Both the position numbers and the translations under genes were made by a program. Under the pieces are notes generated by a model. That model ran no database searches. It had not been told where the DNA came from and was given only the letters and a program-made list of their open reading frames with translations. This document shows positions 8,243-16,921 of a stretch of DNA of 64,000 nt, piece after piece (the stretch's first letter is position 1; each line of letters opens with the position of its first letter). The stretch is from RPQJ01 sp963777725 (GTDB lineage Bacteria; Pseudomonadota; Gammaproteobacteria; Steroidobacterales; Steroidobacteraceae): contig CAVZRR010000020.1 of the NCBI GenBank assembly GCA_963777725.1, positions 372,001-436,000 on the forward strand, written 5' to 3'.

Positions 8243-9691
8243 ATGCTGCCGGTCATTCACGTCCTCGGATCGATGCTGATGATGTTCAGCATCACGTACG
8301 CGCTGCCGATCGCGACGGCGCTGATCTATTCGGATGGTCATTTCGTCGACTTCATCGTGGCGGCGGCTGTGTGCCTCGCGGCGGGGGCGCTGCTCTGGGC
8401 GGCGACGCGCCACAGGAAGCGGGAGCTGCGGTCTCGTGACGGTTTTGTCCTCGTGACGCTTGGCTGGACATTGATGTCCGCGATCGCGACCGTCCCGCTG
8501 TTGATCGCCATCCCGAGCCTCACGTTCACCGACGCCTTCTTCGAGACGATGTCCGGTCTGAGCACGACCGGAGCCACGGTCCTGGTCGGGGTGGAGCACC
8601 TGCCGGCCTCGATCAACCTCTGGCGTCACGCGCTCAACTGGTACGGCGGGATGGGCATCATCGTGCTGGTGGTCGCGATCCTGCCCCTGCTGGGCGTCGG
8701 CGGCATGCAGGTCTACAAGGCCGAGACGCCTGGCCCGATGAAGGACGAGAAGCTCACGCCGCGCATCACGCAGACCGCCCGCGCGCTCTGGTTCATCTAT
8801 TTCCTGTTCACGGCGGCCTGCATCGTGGCGCTGAAGCTGACGGGCATGAACTGGTTCGATGCCGTATGCCACGCGTTCTCGACGTTGTCGCTCGGAGGAT
8901 TCTCCACCTACGATGCCAGCATCGGCCGGTTCGACTCTCCGGCGATCGAGGCCGTGCTGATCGTCTTCATGCTCGTCGCGGCAATGAATTTCAGCCGGCA
9001 CTTCATCGCGTGGCAGCAGAAGAGCCTGCGCACCTACCTGGGCGACGTCGAGGCCAGGGCGCTGCTGTTGATCATCGGCGTCAGCACCTTGGGCCTGGCG
9101 TTGATCATCTGGTCCGAGGGCGTCTATCCGAGCCTCCTGACGTCGCTGCGCCACGTCGCGTTCAACCTTGTGTCGATCGCGACGGACTGTGGACTCGTCA
9201 GCCAGGACTACGCCGCCTGGCCGATGTTCGCGCCGATGTGGATCCTGATGCTGTCCAGTTACTGCGCGAACACCGGGTCGACCGGCGGCGGCATCAAGAT
9301 GTTTCGCACGTTGGTTCTCTTCCAGCAGGCGGGACGTGAGCTGCAACTGCTCGTGCACCCGCAGGCCGTGGCTTCCGTGCGCGTGGGCGGCCAAGTCGTG
9401 CAGAACCGGATCGTGTTCGCGGTGCTGGCCTTCGTGGTGCTCTACTTCGGCACCGTCGTCGTGCTCACCTTCGCGCTGCTACTCAGTGGCCTGGATTTCC
9501 TGACCTCGTTCTCCGCGATCATCGCATGCATCAACAACGCGGGTCCCGGGCTCGGGCTGGTTGGCCCGTCGGGCAACTACCAGGGCCTGACCGATTTCCA
9601 GACCTGGACCTGCGCCCTCGCCATGCTGCTGGGACGGCTCGAGATCTTCAGCGTCCTCGTGCTCTTCACGCCGGTGCTGTGGCGCAAATGA
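8243..9691 (+). CDS. trkH: TrkH-family potassium uptake channel subunit
   Basis: This 482-residue membrane subunit of Trk/Ktr-type K+ uptake works with a cytoplasmic TrkA-type regulator that is not in this window. It carries repeated pore loops with selectivity-filter phrases: ETMSGLSTTGATVL, HAFSTLSLGGFSTY, NLVSIATDCGL and SAIIACINNAGPGLG. The phrase NWYGGMGIIVL follows the first filter as usual. I start at the ATG at 8243, 8 nt after the nhaD stop; no strong Shine-Dalgarno is seen, which suggests translational coupling. The stop lies 1 nt from the hemN stop, so the genes converge with no room for a terminator. Confidence 0.92.
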   Translation: MLPVIHVLGSMLMMFSITYALPIATALIYSDGHFVDFIVAAAVCLAAGALLWAATRHRKRELRSRDGFVLVTLGWTLMSAIATVPLLIAIPSLTFTDAFFETMSGLSTTGATVLVGVEHLPASINLWRHALNWYGGMGIIVLVVAILPLLGVGGMQVYKAETPGPMKDEKLTPRITQTARALWFIYFLFTAACIVALKLTGMNWFDAVCHAFSTLSLGGFSTYDASIGRFDSPAIEAVLIVFMLVAAMNFSRHFIAWQQKSLRTYLGDVEARALLLIIGVSTLGLALIIWSEGVYPSLLTSLRHVAFNLVSIATDCGLVSQDYAAWPMFAPMWILMLSSYCANTGSTGGGIKMFRTLVLFQQAGRELQLLVHPQAVASVRVGGQVVQNRIVFAVLAFVVLYFGTVVVLTFALLLSGLDFLTSFSAIIACINNAGPGLGLVGPSGNYQGLTDFQTWTCALAMLLGRLEIFSVLVLFTPVLWRK

Positions 9692-9692
9692 G

Positions 9693-11090
9693 CTAGATCG
9701 CCTTGGAGAACCGCTGCTGCGCCGCCTGCGCCGACGCCAGGTACGCATCGAACGCCATGCCGAGGTGCCGGAGCAACAGCCGGCCGGCGGGCAGCACGCG
9801 CAGTCCGGGGTCCGCGAACTCGGCGAGGCCGTCGGCGACCATCGGCTCGAGCGCCAGGAGCTCGCTGGCGAAATAGCTGCGGAAATCGATGCCGAAGCGC
9901 TCGCTGGTCTTGTCGAAGTCGAGCACGCCGTAGCACATGATCTGCTGGATCACGTCGCGGCGGATCACGTCGTCGCGGGTCAGCGAGAGACCGCGGTGCA
10001 CGGCCAGTTCCCCCCGATCGAGCGCGCCGTAGTACTCCGGCAGCGTCTTCAGGTTCTGCATGTAGTGGTCGCCGACCTTGCCGATCGAGCTCACGCCCAA
10101 GCCGATCAGGTCGCAGTACCCGCGCGTCGAGTAGCCCTGGAAATTGCGGTGCAGCGTGCCGTTTTCCTGGGCGATCACGAGCTCGTCCTGCGGCAGCGCG
10201 AAGTGGTCCATGCCGATGTAGACGTAGCCCGCGGCGATCAGCTTCTCGATCGTGAGTCCGAGCAGTGCCAGCCGCGTCTCGGGCGTGGGCAGGTCGGCGG
10301 CATTGAGCTGCCGCTGCGCCTTGAACATCTGCGGCAGGTGCGCGTAGGCGTAGACGGCGAAGCGATCCGGCTTCGCAGACAGCACGGTGTCGATCGTCTT
10401 TGCGAACCCCTCGAGGTTCTGCTTCGGCAGGCCGTAGATCAGGTCGACGCTGACCGAATTGAAGCCGAACTCGCGCGCCTCGCGGATCAGGCGCAACGTG
10501 TCGGGGACCGACTGGATCCGGTTCACGGCTTCCTGCACCAGCGGGTCGAAGTCCTGGATGCCGAGGCTGCAGCGGTTGAAGCCGACCTTGGCCAGGTCGC
10601 GCAGCGTGTCGCGCGTGATGGTGCGCGGGTCGAGCTCGATCGAGTACTCACGACTCGGATCGCGCGAAAGCTTGAAGTGGCTGCCCAGCTTCTCGATCAG
10701 CCGGTCGATCTCGAGCGAAGTGAGGAACGTGGGCGTGCCGCCGCCGAAGTGCAGCTGCTCCACCTCGCGATCGCGATCATAGAGCTGGCTCTGCAGCTCG
10801 ATCTCGCGGTGCAGGCGATAGAGGTAAGCCTCGGCCTTCTCGTGGTTGCGCGTGATGACCTTGGTGCAGCCGCAATAAAAGCACGGGCTCGAGCAGAACG
10901 GGATGTGCACGTACAGCGACAGCGGCCGCGGGATCGGGTCCTGGTTGCTCGCCATCGCGGCGGCCCGGTACTCGTTCAACCCGAACTTGTCGGTGAACTG
11001 GACGGCCGTCGGGTACGACGTGTAGCGCGGCCCGGCCCGGTCGTAGCGTCGGATGAGGTCGGCGTCAAACCGGATCTGGTGCGAATTCAT
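9693..11090 (-). CDS. hemN: oxygen-independent coproporphyrinogen III oxidase
   Basis: This radical-SAM enzyme performs the oxygen-independent decarboxylation of coproporphyrinogen III to protoporphyrinogen IX, so haem can be made without oxygen. The cluster motif is CSSPCFYC (C66, C70, C73), and the N-terminus (RRYDRAGPRYTSYPT) is typical of genuine HemN rather than HemW. The product has 465 residues from the ATG at 11090, which follows AGGGAAG; an in-frame ATG at 11114 would sit on the predicted transcription start. The DNR box at 11147-11160 implies anaerobic or NO induction. Confidence 0.95.
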   Translation of the reverse strand: MNSHQIRFDADLIRRYDRAGPRYTSYPTAVQFTDKFGLNEYRAAAMASNQDPIPRPLSLYVHIPFCSSPCFYCGCTKVITRNHEKAEAYLYRLHREIELQSQLYDRDREVEQLHFGGGTPTFLTSLEIDRLIEKLGSHFKLSRDPSREYSIELDPRTITRDTLRDLAKVGFNRCSLGIQDFDPLVQEAVNRIQSVPDTLRLIREAREFGFNSVSVDLIYGLPKQNLEGFAKTIDTVLSAKPDRFAVYAYAHLPQMFKAQRQLNAADLPTPETRLALLGLTIEKLIAAGYVYIGMDHFALPQDELVIAQENGTLHRNFQGYSTRGYCDLIGLGVSSIGKVGDHYMQNLKTLPEYYGALDRGELAVHRGLSLTRDDVIRRDVIQQIMCYGVLDFDKTSERFGIDFRSYFASELLALEPMVADGLAEFADPGLRVLPAGRLLLRHLGMAFDAYLASAQAAQQRFSKAI

Positions 11091-11146
11091 CGGCTTCCCT
11101 GGCTCGAGAGACAATAGCAGCCTGCACCCGGGCCGGCGGGCCTGCC

Positions 11147-11160
11147 TTGACGTGCGTCAA
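11147..11160 (-). promoter_or_regulatory. DNR/FNR-type operator upstream of hemN
   Basis: TTGAC-GTGC-GTCAA is a perfect dyad. The predicted start of transcription, about 41.5 bp from its centre, is near 11112, leaving about 22 nt before the ATG at 11090. Confidence 0.87.
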
Positions 11161-11237
11161 GGATGGGAATCCGGCCGGTCGCGGCAATCGGTACATGCCG
11201 AAGGATAGTGCGGATGGCGGGCGGGGGAAAGCGGATA

Positions 11238-11289
11238 GGGGACAGGGGATAGGGGATGGGGGATGGGGGATGGGGGATAGGGAAGAGGG
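11238..11289 (+). repeat. G-rich heptad-like tandem repeat
   Basis: Seven or more G-runs of three to five bases are spaced by ATA, ACA, AT or AAGA in the divergent hemN/ferredoxin-reductase gap. The unit approximates GGGGAT(A/G). The plus strand could form a G-quadruplex about 57 bp upstream of the GTG at 11346. Confidence 0.85.
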
Positions 11290-11345
11290 TAGCTGTGGAT
11301 CCGCTAGAATCCGCCGCTCTACTGGATGGCTCTTCGGAGAATGCT

Positions 11346-12413
11346 GTGGCAGACATCGATACGGCAGGGGCGGCTGGGGCGACGGGTGGGGCGACCGACG
11401 CCGACGCCGTGATCATCGGGGCCGGCCCGGCCGGGCTGTTCCAGGCCTTCGAGCTGGGCTTGCTCGGCATCAAGTGCCACATCGTGGACACGTTGAAGCA
11501 CCCGGGCGGGCAGTGCGCCGAGCTCTATCCGGACAAGCCGATCTACGACATCCCGGCGCTGCCGGTCTGCGGCGCGCAGGAACTCGTGGACCGCCTGCTG
11601 GAACAGATCAAGCCGTTCGATCCGCAGTTCCACCTCGGCGAGGAAGTCGTCGAGCTGCAGGTGCGTGACGACGGCCGCTTCGACCTGGCCACGGCTGCAG
11701 GGACACGCTTCGTCGCCAAGGCGGTCGTGATCGCCGCGGGACTCGGCTCGTTCCAGCCGCGGCGGCTCGGTGTCGAGGGCGCCGACGTCTTCGAGGACCG
11801 GCAGATCCACTACCGGGTGCGCCACGCGTCCGACTTCCATGGCCAGCGACTGGTGATCTTCGGCGGCGGCGACTCTGCGCTCGACTGGGTGATCGACCTG
11901 ACCGGCAAGGCGACGAGCATCGTGCAAGTGCATCGCCGACCCGAGTTCCGGGCGGCGCCGGCCTCGGTCGCACGCATGAAGGAACTGGTGGCCGAGGGCC
12001 GGATGAGTTACGTCGAAGGCATCGCGGCAGGCATTCGCGTCGCCGACGGCCGGCTCACGGGTGTCACGGTCAAGCGCAGCGACGGCTCGATGGCCGAGAT
12101 CGAGGCTGACCAGGTGCTTGCGTTCTTCGGCCTGCACCCGAAGCTCGGTCCGATCGCCGAGTGGGGCTTCGAGCTCGAGAAGAAGGCCATCAAGGTCGAC
12201 ACCGCGAAGTTCCAGACCAGCGTGCCGGGCATCTTCGCGATCGGTGACATCAACACCTATCCCGGCAAGAAGAAGCTGATCCTGAGCGGTTTCCACGAGG
12301 CGGCACTGGCGGCCTTCGCGATCGCCGAGCACCTGAACCCGGCGAAGAAGGTCCACCTGCAGTACACGACCACGAGCCCGATCATGCAGAAGCGGCTCGG
12401 GGTCAACGCCTGA
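11346..12413 (+). CDS. thioredoxin-reductase-like ferredoxin/flavodoxin-NADP+ reductase
   Basis: This 355-residue flavoprotein of the YumC/TrxR-like ferredoxin-NADP+ reductase class has an N-terminal FAD Rossmann motif (IIGAGPAGLFQAFELG, about 23-38), a central NADPH motif (FGGGDSALDW) and a C-terminal FAD segment ending FAIGDINTYPGKKKLILS. The redox CxxC of thioredoxin reductase is absent at the expected site, which separates it from TrxB. It probably moves electrons between NADPH and ferredoxin or flavodoxin in the cytosol. The GTG at 11346 follows GGAGA by 5 nt; longer in-frame starts run through the G-rich repeat and are unlikely. tesB follows 17 nt downstream. Confidence 0.88.
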   Translation: MADIDTAGAAGATGGATDADAVIIGAGPAGLFQAFELGLLGIKCHIVDTLKHPGGQCAELYPDKPIYDIPALPVCGAQELVDRLLEQIKPFDPQFHLGEEVVELQVRDDGRFDLATAAGTRFVAKAVVIAAGLGSFQPRRLGVEGADVFEDRQIHYRVRHASDFHGQRLVIFGGGDSALDWVIDLTGKATSIVQVHRRPEFRAAPASVARMKELVAEGRMSYVEGIAAGIRVADGRLTGVTVKRSDGSMAEIEADQVLAFFGLHPKLGPIAEWGFELEKKAIKVDTAKFQTSVPGIFAIGDINTYPGKKKLILSGFHEAALAAFAIAEHLNPAKKVHLQYTTTSPIMQKRLGVNA

Positions 12414-12430
12414 GCGGATCGACGACCGGG

Positions 12431-13282
12431 ATGAACAAGCTGCTCGCCGACCTGATCCGACTGCTCGAGCTCGAGCGGCTCGAGCAGAACCTGTTCCGCG
12501 GCGAGAGTCGCGACATCGGCAGCCCGCAGGTGTTCGGCGGACAGGTGCTCGGCCAGGCGCTGCAGGCGGCGAGCGCTACGGTCGAGGGGCGGCTGGTGCA
12601 CTCGCTGCACGCCTATTTCCTGCGCCGCGGCGACTTCAACGCGCCGATCATCTACGAAGTAGATCGCAGTCGCGACGGCGCGAGTTTCACGAACCGTCGC
12701 GTCGTCGCCATCCAGCACGGCCAGCAGATCTTCCACATGTCGGCCTCGTTCCAGATCGGCGAGGAAGGTCCGGACCACCAGGTCTGCGCGCCCGAAGTCA
12801 CGCCGCCCGAGCAGTTGCCGGACATGACGACCGAGGTCCGCAAGCACCTCGACGGCATGGCGGCCGACCGGCGCCGTTTCTGGTCGCTCGAGCGTCCGTG
12901 GGAGTACCGCTCGGTCGAGCCGATCGAAGCGGGTGGTCCGCGGCCCGGCGTGCGACACCTCTGGTTCCGGCTGATCGACCGGTGCCCCGATGATCCGATC
13001 CTGCAGCGCTGCCTGCTCGCGTACATGTCCGACTACCACCTGCTCGAGACGGCGACGCTGCCGCACGGGCTCTCGTACCGTTCCGGCGACGTCACGCTGG
13101 CAAGCATCGACCACGGCATGTGGTTCCACCGTCCGGTGCGGGTGGACGAGTGGCTGCTCTACGCACTCGTGAGCCCGAGCAGCTCGGGTTCGCGCGGGTT
13201 GGCGTTCGGACGCATCTTCGACCGGCAGGGTCGCCTCGTGGCGAGCACGGCCCAGGAGGGCTTGATGAGGGCGAGGACCTGA
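12431..13282 (+). CDS. tesB: acyl-CoA thioesterase II
   Basis: This 283-residue double-hotdog thioesterase hydrolyses acyl-CoA to fatty acid and CoA. Family motifs are VFGGQVLGQAL (about 34-44), SIDHGMWFHRP with the catalytic Asp, the SPSSSGSRG segment, and a late ASTAQEGLMR holding the conserved Gln. Its length matches E. coli TesB. It lies 17 nt after the ferredoxin reductase gene on the same strand, and a tiny membrane-protein gene follows 2 nt after its stop. Confidence 0.93.
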   Translation: MNKLLADLIRLLELERLEQNLFRGESRDIGSPQVFGGQVLGQALQAASATVEGRLVHSLHAYFLRRGDFNAPIIYEVDRSRDGASFTNRRVVAIQHGQQIFHMSASFQIGEEGPDHQVCAPEVTPPEQLPDMTTEVRKHLDGMAADRRRFWSLERPWEYRSVEPIEAGGPRPGVRHLWFRLIDRCPDDPILQRCLLAYMSDYHLLETATLPHGLSYRSGDVTLASIDHGMWFHRPVRVDEWLLYALVSPSSSGSRGLAFGRIFDRQGRLVASTAQEGLMRART

Positions 13283-13284
13283 GC

Positions 13285-13419
13285 GTGACGGCATTGTCCT
13301 CGCCGATGCTGAAGCTCGCAGGCCTGCTCGCGCTCGTGGTGCTGATCCTGGTCGGCGCGCTGATGCCGCTCAAGTACACGGCGCGGATGCGCCTGCGTCG
13401 CCGCGACCGGGAGGATTGA
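13285..13419 (+). CDS. small single-pass membrane protein
   Basis: A 44-residue frame starts at a GTG 2 nt after the tesB stop. It has one hydrophobic helix (about LKLAGLLALVVLILVGALMP) followed by a strongly basic and acidic tail (RMRLRRRDRED). An ATG at 13306 would give 37 residues. The sequence GAGGACCT ahead of the GTG may serve as ribosome site. I do not recognise the family. It ends 2 nt before the convergent rhodanese stop. Confidence 0.5.
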   Translation: MTALSSPMLKLAGLLALVVLILVGALMPLKYTARMRLRRRDRED

Positions 13420-13421
13420 GG

Positions 13422-13763
13422 TCAGGGCAGGTTGAGCCAGGAACCGGCGTTCAGCACCTGCTTGAATCCCTTGCGACGCAGTTGGACCCGAGCCATCGCG
13501 CTGCGGGTTCCCGAAGCACAGCAGACGATGACCCAGCGGCCCGGATCCAGCTCCCCGGCACGCTCGCCGATTTCCGGCAATGGAATGTTCACGCTGCCCG
13601 GCGAGTGGCCGGACGCGAACTCCGCGACGCTGCGCACGTCCACGACCTGCGCCCCTTGCTCGAGCAGGCCGGGGATGCGGCGCCGCGCGAGGAACGACGA
13701 CAGCAGTCGCCAGGCAATGAACGCGAGGACGAGGCCGGGTACGAGGTAATCCGCAGGTGTCAT
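13422..13763 (-). CDS. membrane-anchored rhodanese-like protein
   Basis: This 113-residue protein has an N-terminal hydrophobic helix (about 7-25) and one rhodanese domain (about 35-113). The active loop CCASGTRS places the catalytic cysteine at C82 with Arg at 87. Single-domain rhodaneses transfer sulfane sulfur; the substrate here is unknown. The family phrases VVDVRSVAEFASGH and SVNIPLPEI are present. Confidence 0.88.
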   Translation of the reverse strand: MTPADYLVPGLVLAFIAWRLLSSFLARRRIPGLLEQGAQVVDVRSVAEFASGHSPGSVNIPLPEIGERAGELDPGRWVIVCCASGTRSAMARVQLRRKGFKQVLNAGSWLNLP

Positions 13764-13814
13764 GCGCGGATCATATGCGAATGCAGCCGTCCGCGGATGC
13801 CACTGACGATTCCG

Positions 13815-16800
13815 CTACTGCAGGCCGAGCTCGAACCGGACCCGGCCTGCTTCCGTCCCGACCTTGCCTTCCCGCACCTTGAACACGCGCGTCGGCTCGA
13901 GCACGCCTTCGGCGAGCAGCGCGCGTTCGATGGCAGCGGCCCGCTCCTCGGCGAGGCGCGCCAGCTCGGTTTCGGGCACGACCACGCCGGCCCGAGCGGC
14001 GGCGGTCAGTGATTCGATCGCCGCCTGCTGGCGCAGCGCCTTGGCTTCGGTACGGGAGGTCCCCTCGGGTGGCGGGGGCGGTTCCGGGATCGCCGGCTCA
14101 GCGCCGGTCTGCTTGCGCACCAGGGCCGACAGGACTTCGATCTGCTGCTTTGGTTCGAGCGTCTCGAATGCCGGTGCGGTCCCGAGCGCGGCCCGGAAGG
14201 CTTGCTCGGCCAACGCCGGCCGGTCGAGTTCCGCGACGACGCCGATCGGCACGTCGAGCTTCAACTGCGGCTTCTCGGCGAGGCTCTTCGCGAGCGCGGC
14301 GAGTCGTCCCGCCGTCGTTGGGTCGAGACTCGCCTCGCCAGGCGCGAAGTCCACGAACTGTGCTTCCTCCGCGCCTTCGAACAGCGAACCGAGCAGCGCG
14401 AACGGCGCCGTGACGGCCTTGACGATGATGTTCTTGATGATCTGCCAGACGATCGGACCGACCCGGAACGTCGGATCGTCGAGCGTGCCGCCCACGGGGA
14501 CATCGAGGTTGATGACGCCGTTGCGGTCCTTGAGCAGCGACGTCGCGAACTTGACCGGCAAAGTGGCCTCGCCCTGGGACTCAGTCGCTTCGCCCCACTC
14601 GAGCTGGTCGATGCGGATGTTGTGCTGGGCGTCGAGCTGCCGATTCTCGATCCGGTAATGCAGCACCGTGGTCAGCTTGCCCTTGGCGATGTTGTAGCCA
14701 GCCACCGGTCCCGAGTACGGATTGAAGATCGGCAACGCGATGTTCTCGAAGCGCAGGCCGAGATCGGTGTGGTGGCCGAAGTCGAATGGTTGTATGTCGC
14801 CTTCGATCGAGACCGGCGAGAACTCCTCAAGCTTGCCTTCGAGCGCGACGGCCGCCTTCGAGTCCGGCGCCGAGGACAGCCCCGTGATCGTGCCCGAGAG
14901 GTCCTGCACGTCGGCCGCGAAGTCCGGCTCGACGAAAAAGTCCGAAAAATTCATCCGGCCGCGCTCGATGCGTACCTCGCGAATGCGGATGGGCAGCGTC
15001 TCGGTAGCCGGCGCCGACGGCGGCGGTGCTGCGGGCGCCTTGCCCGACTTGCGTGCCTTGGCCGCAGCCTTGTCGGCCGCCTTCTGCTCGCGCTCGAGCG
15101 CGCGGCGCTCGGCCGGGGTGCGCGCGGCATCCGCGGCAGCAGCTGCCCGTCGCTCGGCAAGCGCCGCTGCGGTCCCCTGCGGATCGAGCACGGCAGCGAT
15201 GTTGACGATCTGCTCCTGGCTGATGATCACGCGCGCATAGGGCTTTCGCAGCAGCACGCGGTCGATGTTGAGCGCATCGGGTGCCATCGTGTAGGACAGC
15301 GCCTGCAGGTGCAGTCGTTCGAAATTGACGAGGTCCTCGTTGAGCGAGTTGTCCACGGAACGGAAGCCGTCGATCGTCACGTCGCCTTCGAACGAAAATT
15401 CCGGGCGCTGACCGCCGGGTGGATCGAGCCGCATCTTGCCCGCGACGCCGAGTTCGCCGCCGTTGATCGTCAAGTCCGCGACTGGCAGCACGTAGGGCTG
15501 CAGGATCTGCATGCGCGCCTTCGCCAGCTTGACCTCGAGTTCGGCTGCGAGCGGTTCGGGGGTCAGCGTCCCGCCGGCCTCGAAGCGGGCGTGACCGTTG
15601 ATCAGCGCATCGAGCGTGACCGGCAGCGGGCGGGCCAGGTCGAGACTCGCGTCTTCCACACGCAGGTTCACGGGGGCCAGCGCGAACTTCTTCGCGGGCT
15701 CCGCCATGCGGTCCTCGAAATCGATCGACGCGTTCGTCAGTTCGACGCTGCCGACTGCGACAGTCCACGGGCGGGCCCCCGTCGCCGGTTCCGTGGCCGC
15801 GGGTGGCGCCGGTTCAGCAGCAGGCGCCGTCGTCGCAAAAAGTTGCTGCAGGTTCACGGTACCGTCGGGCGAGATCCACGCCTGTGCCTGCAGACCCGTG
15901 ATCGCGACCTTGCCGAGCGTGACCGACTGAGCCGGCATCGCGACGGTGGTGTCGGACAACGTCAGGGCCGGAATCCGGATCCAGTCCGCATCCGCGCCAC
16001 GCGCGCGCAAGCCGAGTTCTGCCAGCTCGATCTGCGGTAGCTGCAGGCCCAGCTCCAGCTGTTCACCGAGCGAGACCTGATAGGAGCCCGCGAGGTCGAT
16101 CGAGCCGTCGGTGAGCTGGAAGGGCAGCGTGTCGCCGAGGAACTCGGCGACGCCGGGTGCTCGCAGTCCCGCGATCTGGAATTGACCCTGCGAGGCGATC
16201 CGCGGCTCGAGCGCGAAGCGGCCCTGCCAGTCGAACGCCTCGTCGGCCTCGCTGCGCGCCGTGAAACGAAACTCGCCGCCCTCCGGCGTCGTGCGGAAGT
16301 CCTGCAGCCCGAAGCCCACCGGGTCGAAAGTGCGCTCGAACGGCGTCGTGCGCGCAGTGTCGACGAACGTGACCGTGCCGCGTTCGACGGCGAGCGACTC
16401 GATCCAGATGCTCGGCAGCGGTGCGTCTGCTTCTTCGGGATCCTCGGGCAGGGCGAGGTCGCCGAGGTTCAGCGAGCCGTCGGGACGCACGACGGCGCGC
16501 GCGACGGGAGCCTCGAGCGTCACGTCCTTGAAGACGAATGCCCGCTCCCACAGCGACGACAGCTCGAAATCCACGAACAGGCGCGTGAAGCCCAGCATCG
16601 TCTCGGCATCGGAGTCGGGCAGCGCCAGGTCGCGCACCTCGAGTTGCAGCTTGAACGGCTGCACGCGCACCTCGCCGACCTGCAGCTCGCGCCCATAGTT
16701 CTCGCGAACGAAAGCCTTGGCCTGGTCACGCACGATGCCGGGCGCAACCTGGAAGCCGAGCAGGGCGTACAGGCCGAGCAGCGCTGCGATGATCGCGAAG

Positions 16801-16835
16801 GCGATGAAAGGCTTGGACTTAAGGATGGCGGCCAC
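13815..16835 (-). CDS. AsmA-like DUF748 envelope protein
   Basis: This protein of about 1006 residues has one N-terminal membrane helix (about 10-30) and a long, beta-rich periplasmic body of the DUF748/AsmA-like type. Such proteins belong to the repeating beta-groove superfamily with YhdP, TamB and AsmA, implicated in phospholipid transport to the outer membrane; that role is inferred. Several repeats carry phrases such as NLGDLALPE, NLQQLFATT and INLDVPVGGTLDDPTF. A charged Ala/Lys/Arg stretch (about 575-630) precedes the last third. I start at the GTG at 16835 because GGAG lies 6 nt upstream; a frame from 16892 adds 19 residues. Confidence 0.82.
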   Translation of the reverse strand: MAAILKSKPFIAFAIIAALLGLYALLGFQVAPGIVRDQAKAFVRENYGRELQVGEVRVQPFKLQLEVRDLALPDSDAETMLGFTRLFVDFELSSLWERAFVFKDVTLEAPVARAVVRPDGSLNLGDLALPEDPEEADAPLPSIWIESLAVERGTVTFVDTARTTPFERTFDPVGFGLQDFRTTPEGGEFRFTARSEADEAFDWQGRFALEPRIASQGQFQIAGLRAPGVAEFLGDTLPFQLTDGSIDLAGSYQVSLGEQLELGLQLPQIELAELGLRARGADADWIRIPALTLSDTTVAMPAQSVTLGKVAITGLQAQAWISPDGTVNLQQLFATTAPAAEPAPPAATEPATGARPWTVAVGSVELTNASIDFEDRMAEPAKKFALAPVNLRVEDASLDLARPLPVTLDALINGHARFEAGGTLTPEPLAAELEVKLAKARMQILQPYVLPVADLTINGGELGVAGKMRLDPPGGQRPEFSFEGDVTIDGFRSVDNSLNEDLVNFERLHLQALSYTMAPDALNIDRVLLRKPYARVIISQEQIVNIAAVLDPQGTAAALAERRAAAAADAARTPAERRALEREQKAADKAAAKARKSGKAPAAPPPSAPATETLPIRIREVRIERGRMNFSDFFVEPDFAADVQDLSGTITGLSSAPDSKAAVALEGKLEEFSPVSIEGDIQPFDFGHHTDLGLRFENIALPIFNPYSGPVAGYNIAKGKLTTVLHYRIENRQLDAQHNIRIDQLEWGEATESQGEATLPVKFATSLLKDRNGVINLDVPVGGTLDDPTFRVGPIVWQIIKNIIVKAVTAPFALLGSLFEGAEEAQFVDFAPGEASLDPTTAGRLAALAKSLAEKPQLKLDVPIGVVAELDRPALAEQAFRAALGTAPAFETLEPKQQIEVLSALVRKQTGAEPAIPEPPPPPEGTSRTEAKALRQQAAIESLTAAARAGVVVPETELARLAEERAAAIERALLAEGVLEPTRVFKVREGKVGTEAGRVRFELGLQ

Positions 16836-16876
16836 GCGCGTGACTCCAGTGGGTCGTCGGACAACGGGAATGCCGC

Positions 16877-16904
16877 CGGCCGTGCGCGGCATTGCGCACG
16901 GCCG
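16877..16904 (-). terminator. strong hairpin downstream of aqpZ
   Basis: An 11-bp perfect stem (CGGCCGTGCGC with its complement) and a 6-nt loop lie 17 nt after the aqpZ stop and before the DUF748 gene. No good T-tract follows on the minus strand, so it may only stabilise the aqpZ transcript end. Confidence 0.45.
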
Positions 16905-16921
16905 ACGGCCGGACGCTCAGG

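Noticed and set aside
6707..9691. A 994-codon frame that might suggest an NhaD-TrkH fusion
   Set aside because: Only the last 482 codons are TrkH; the front part is nhaD in the wrong frame.
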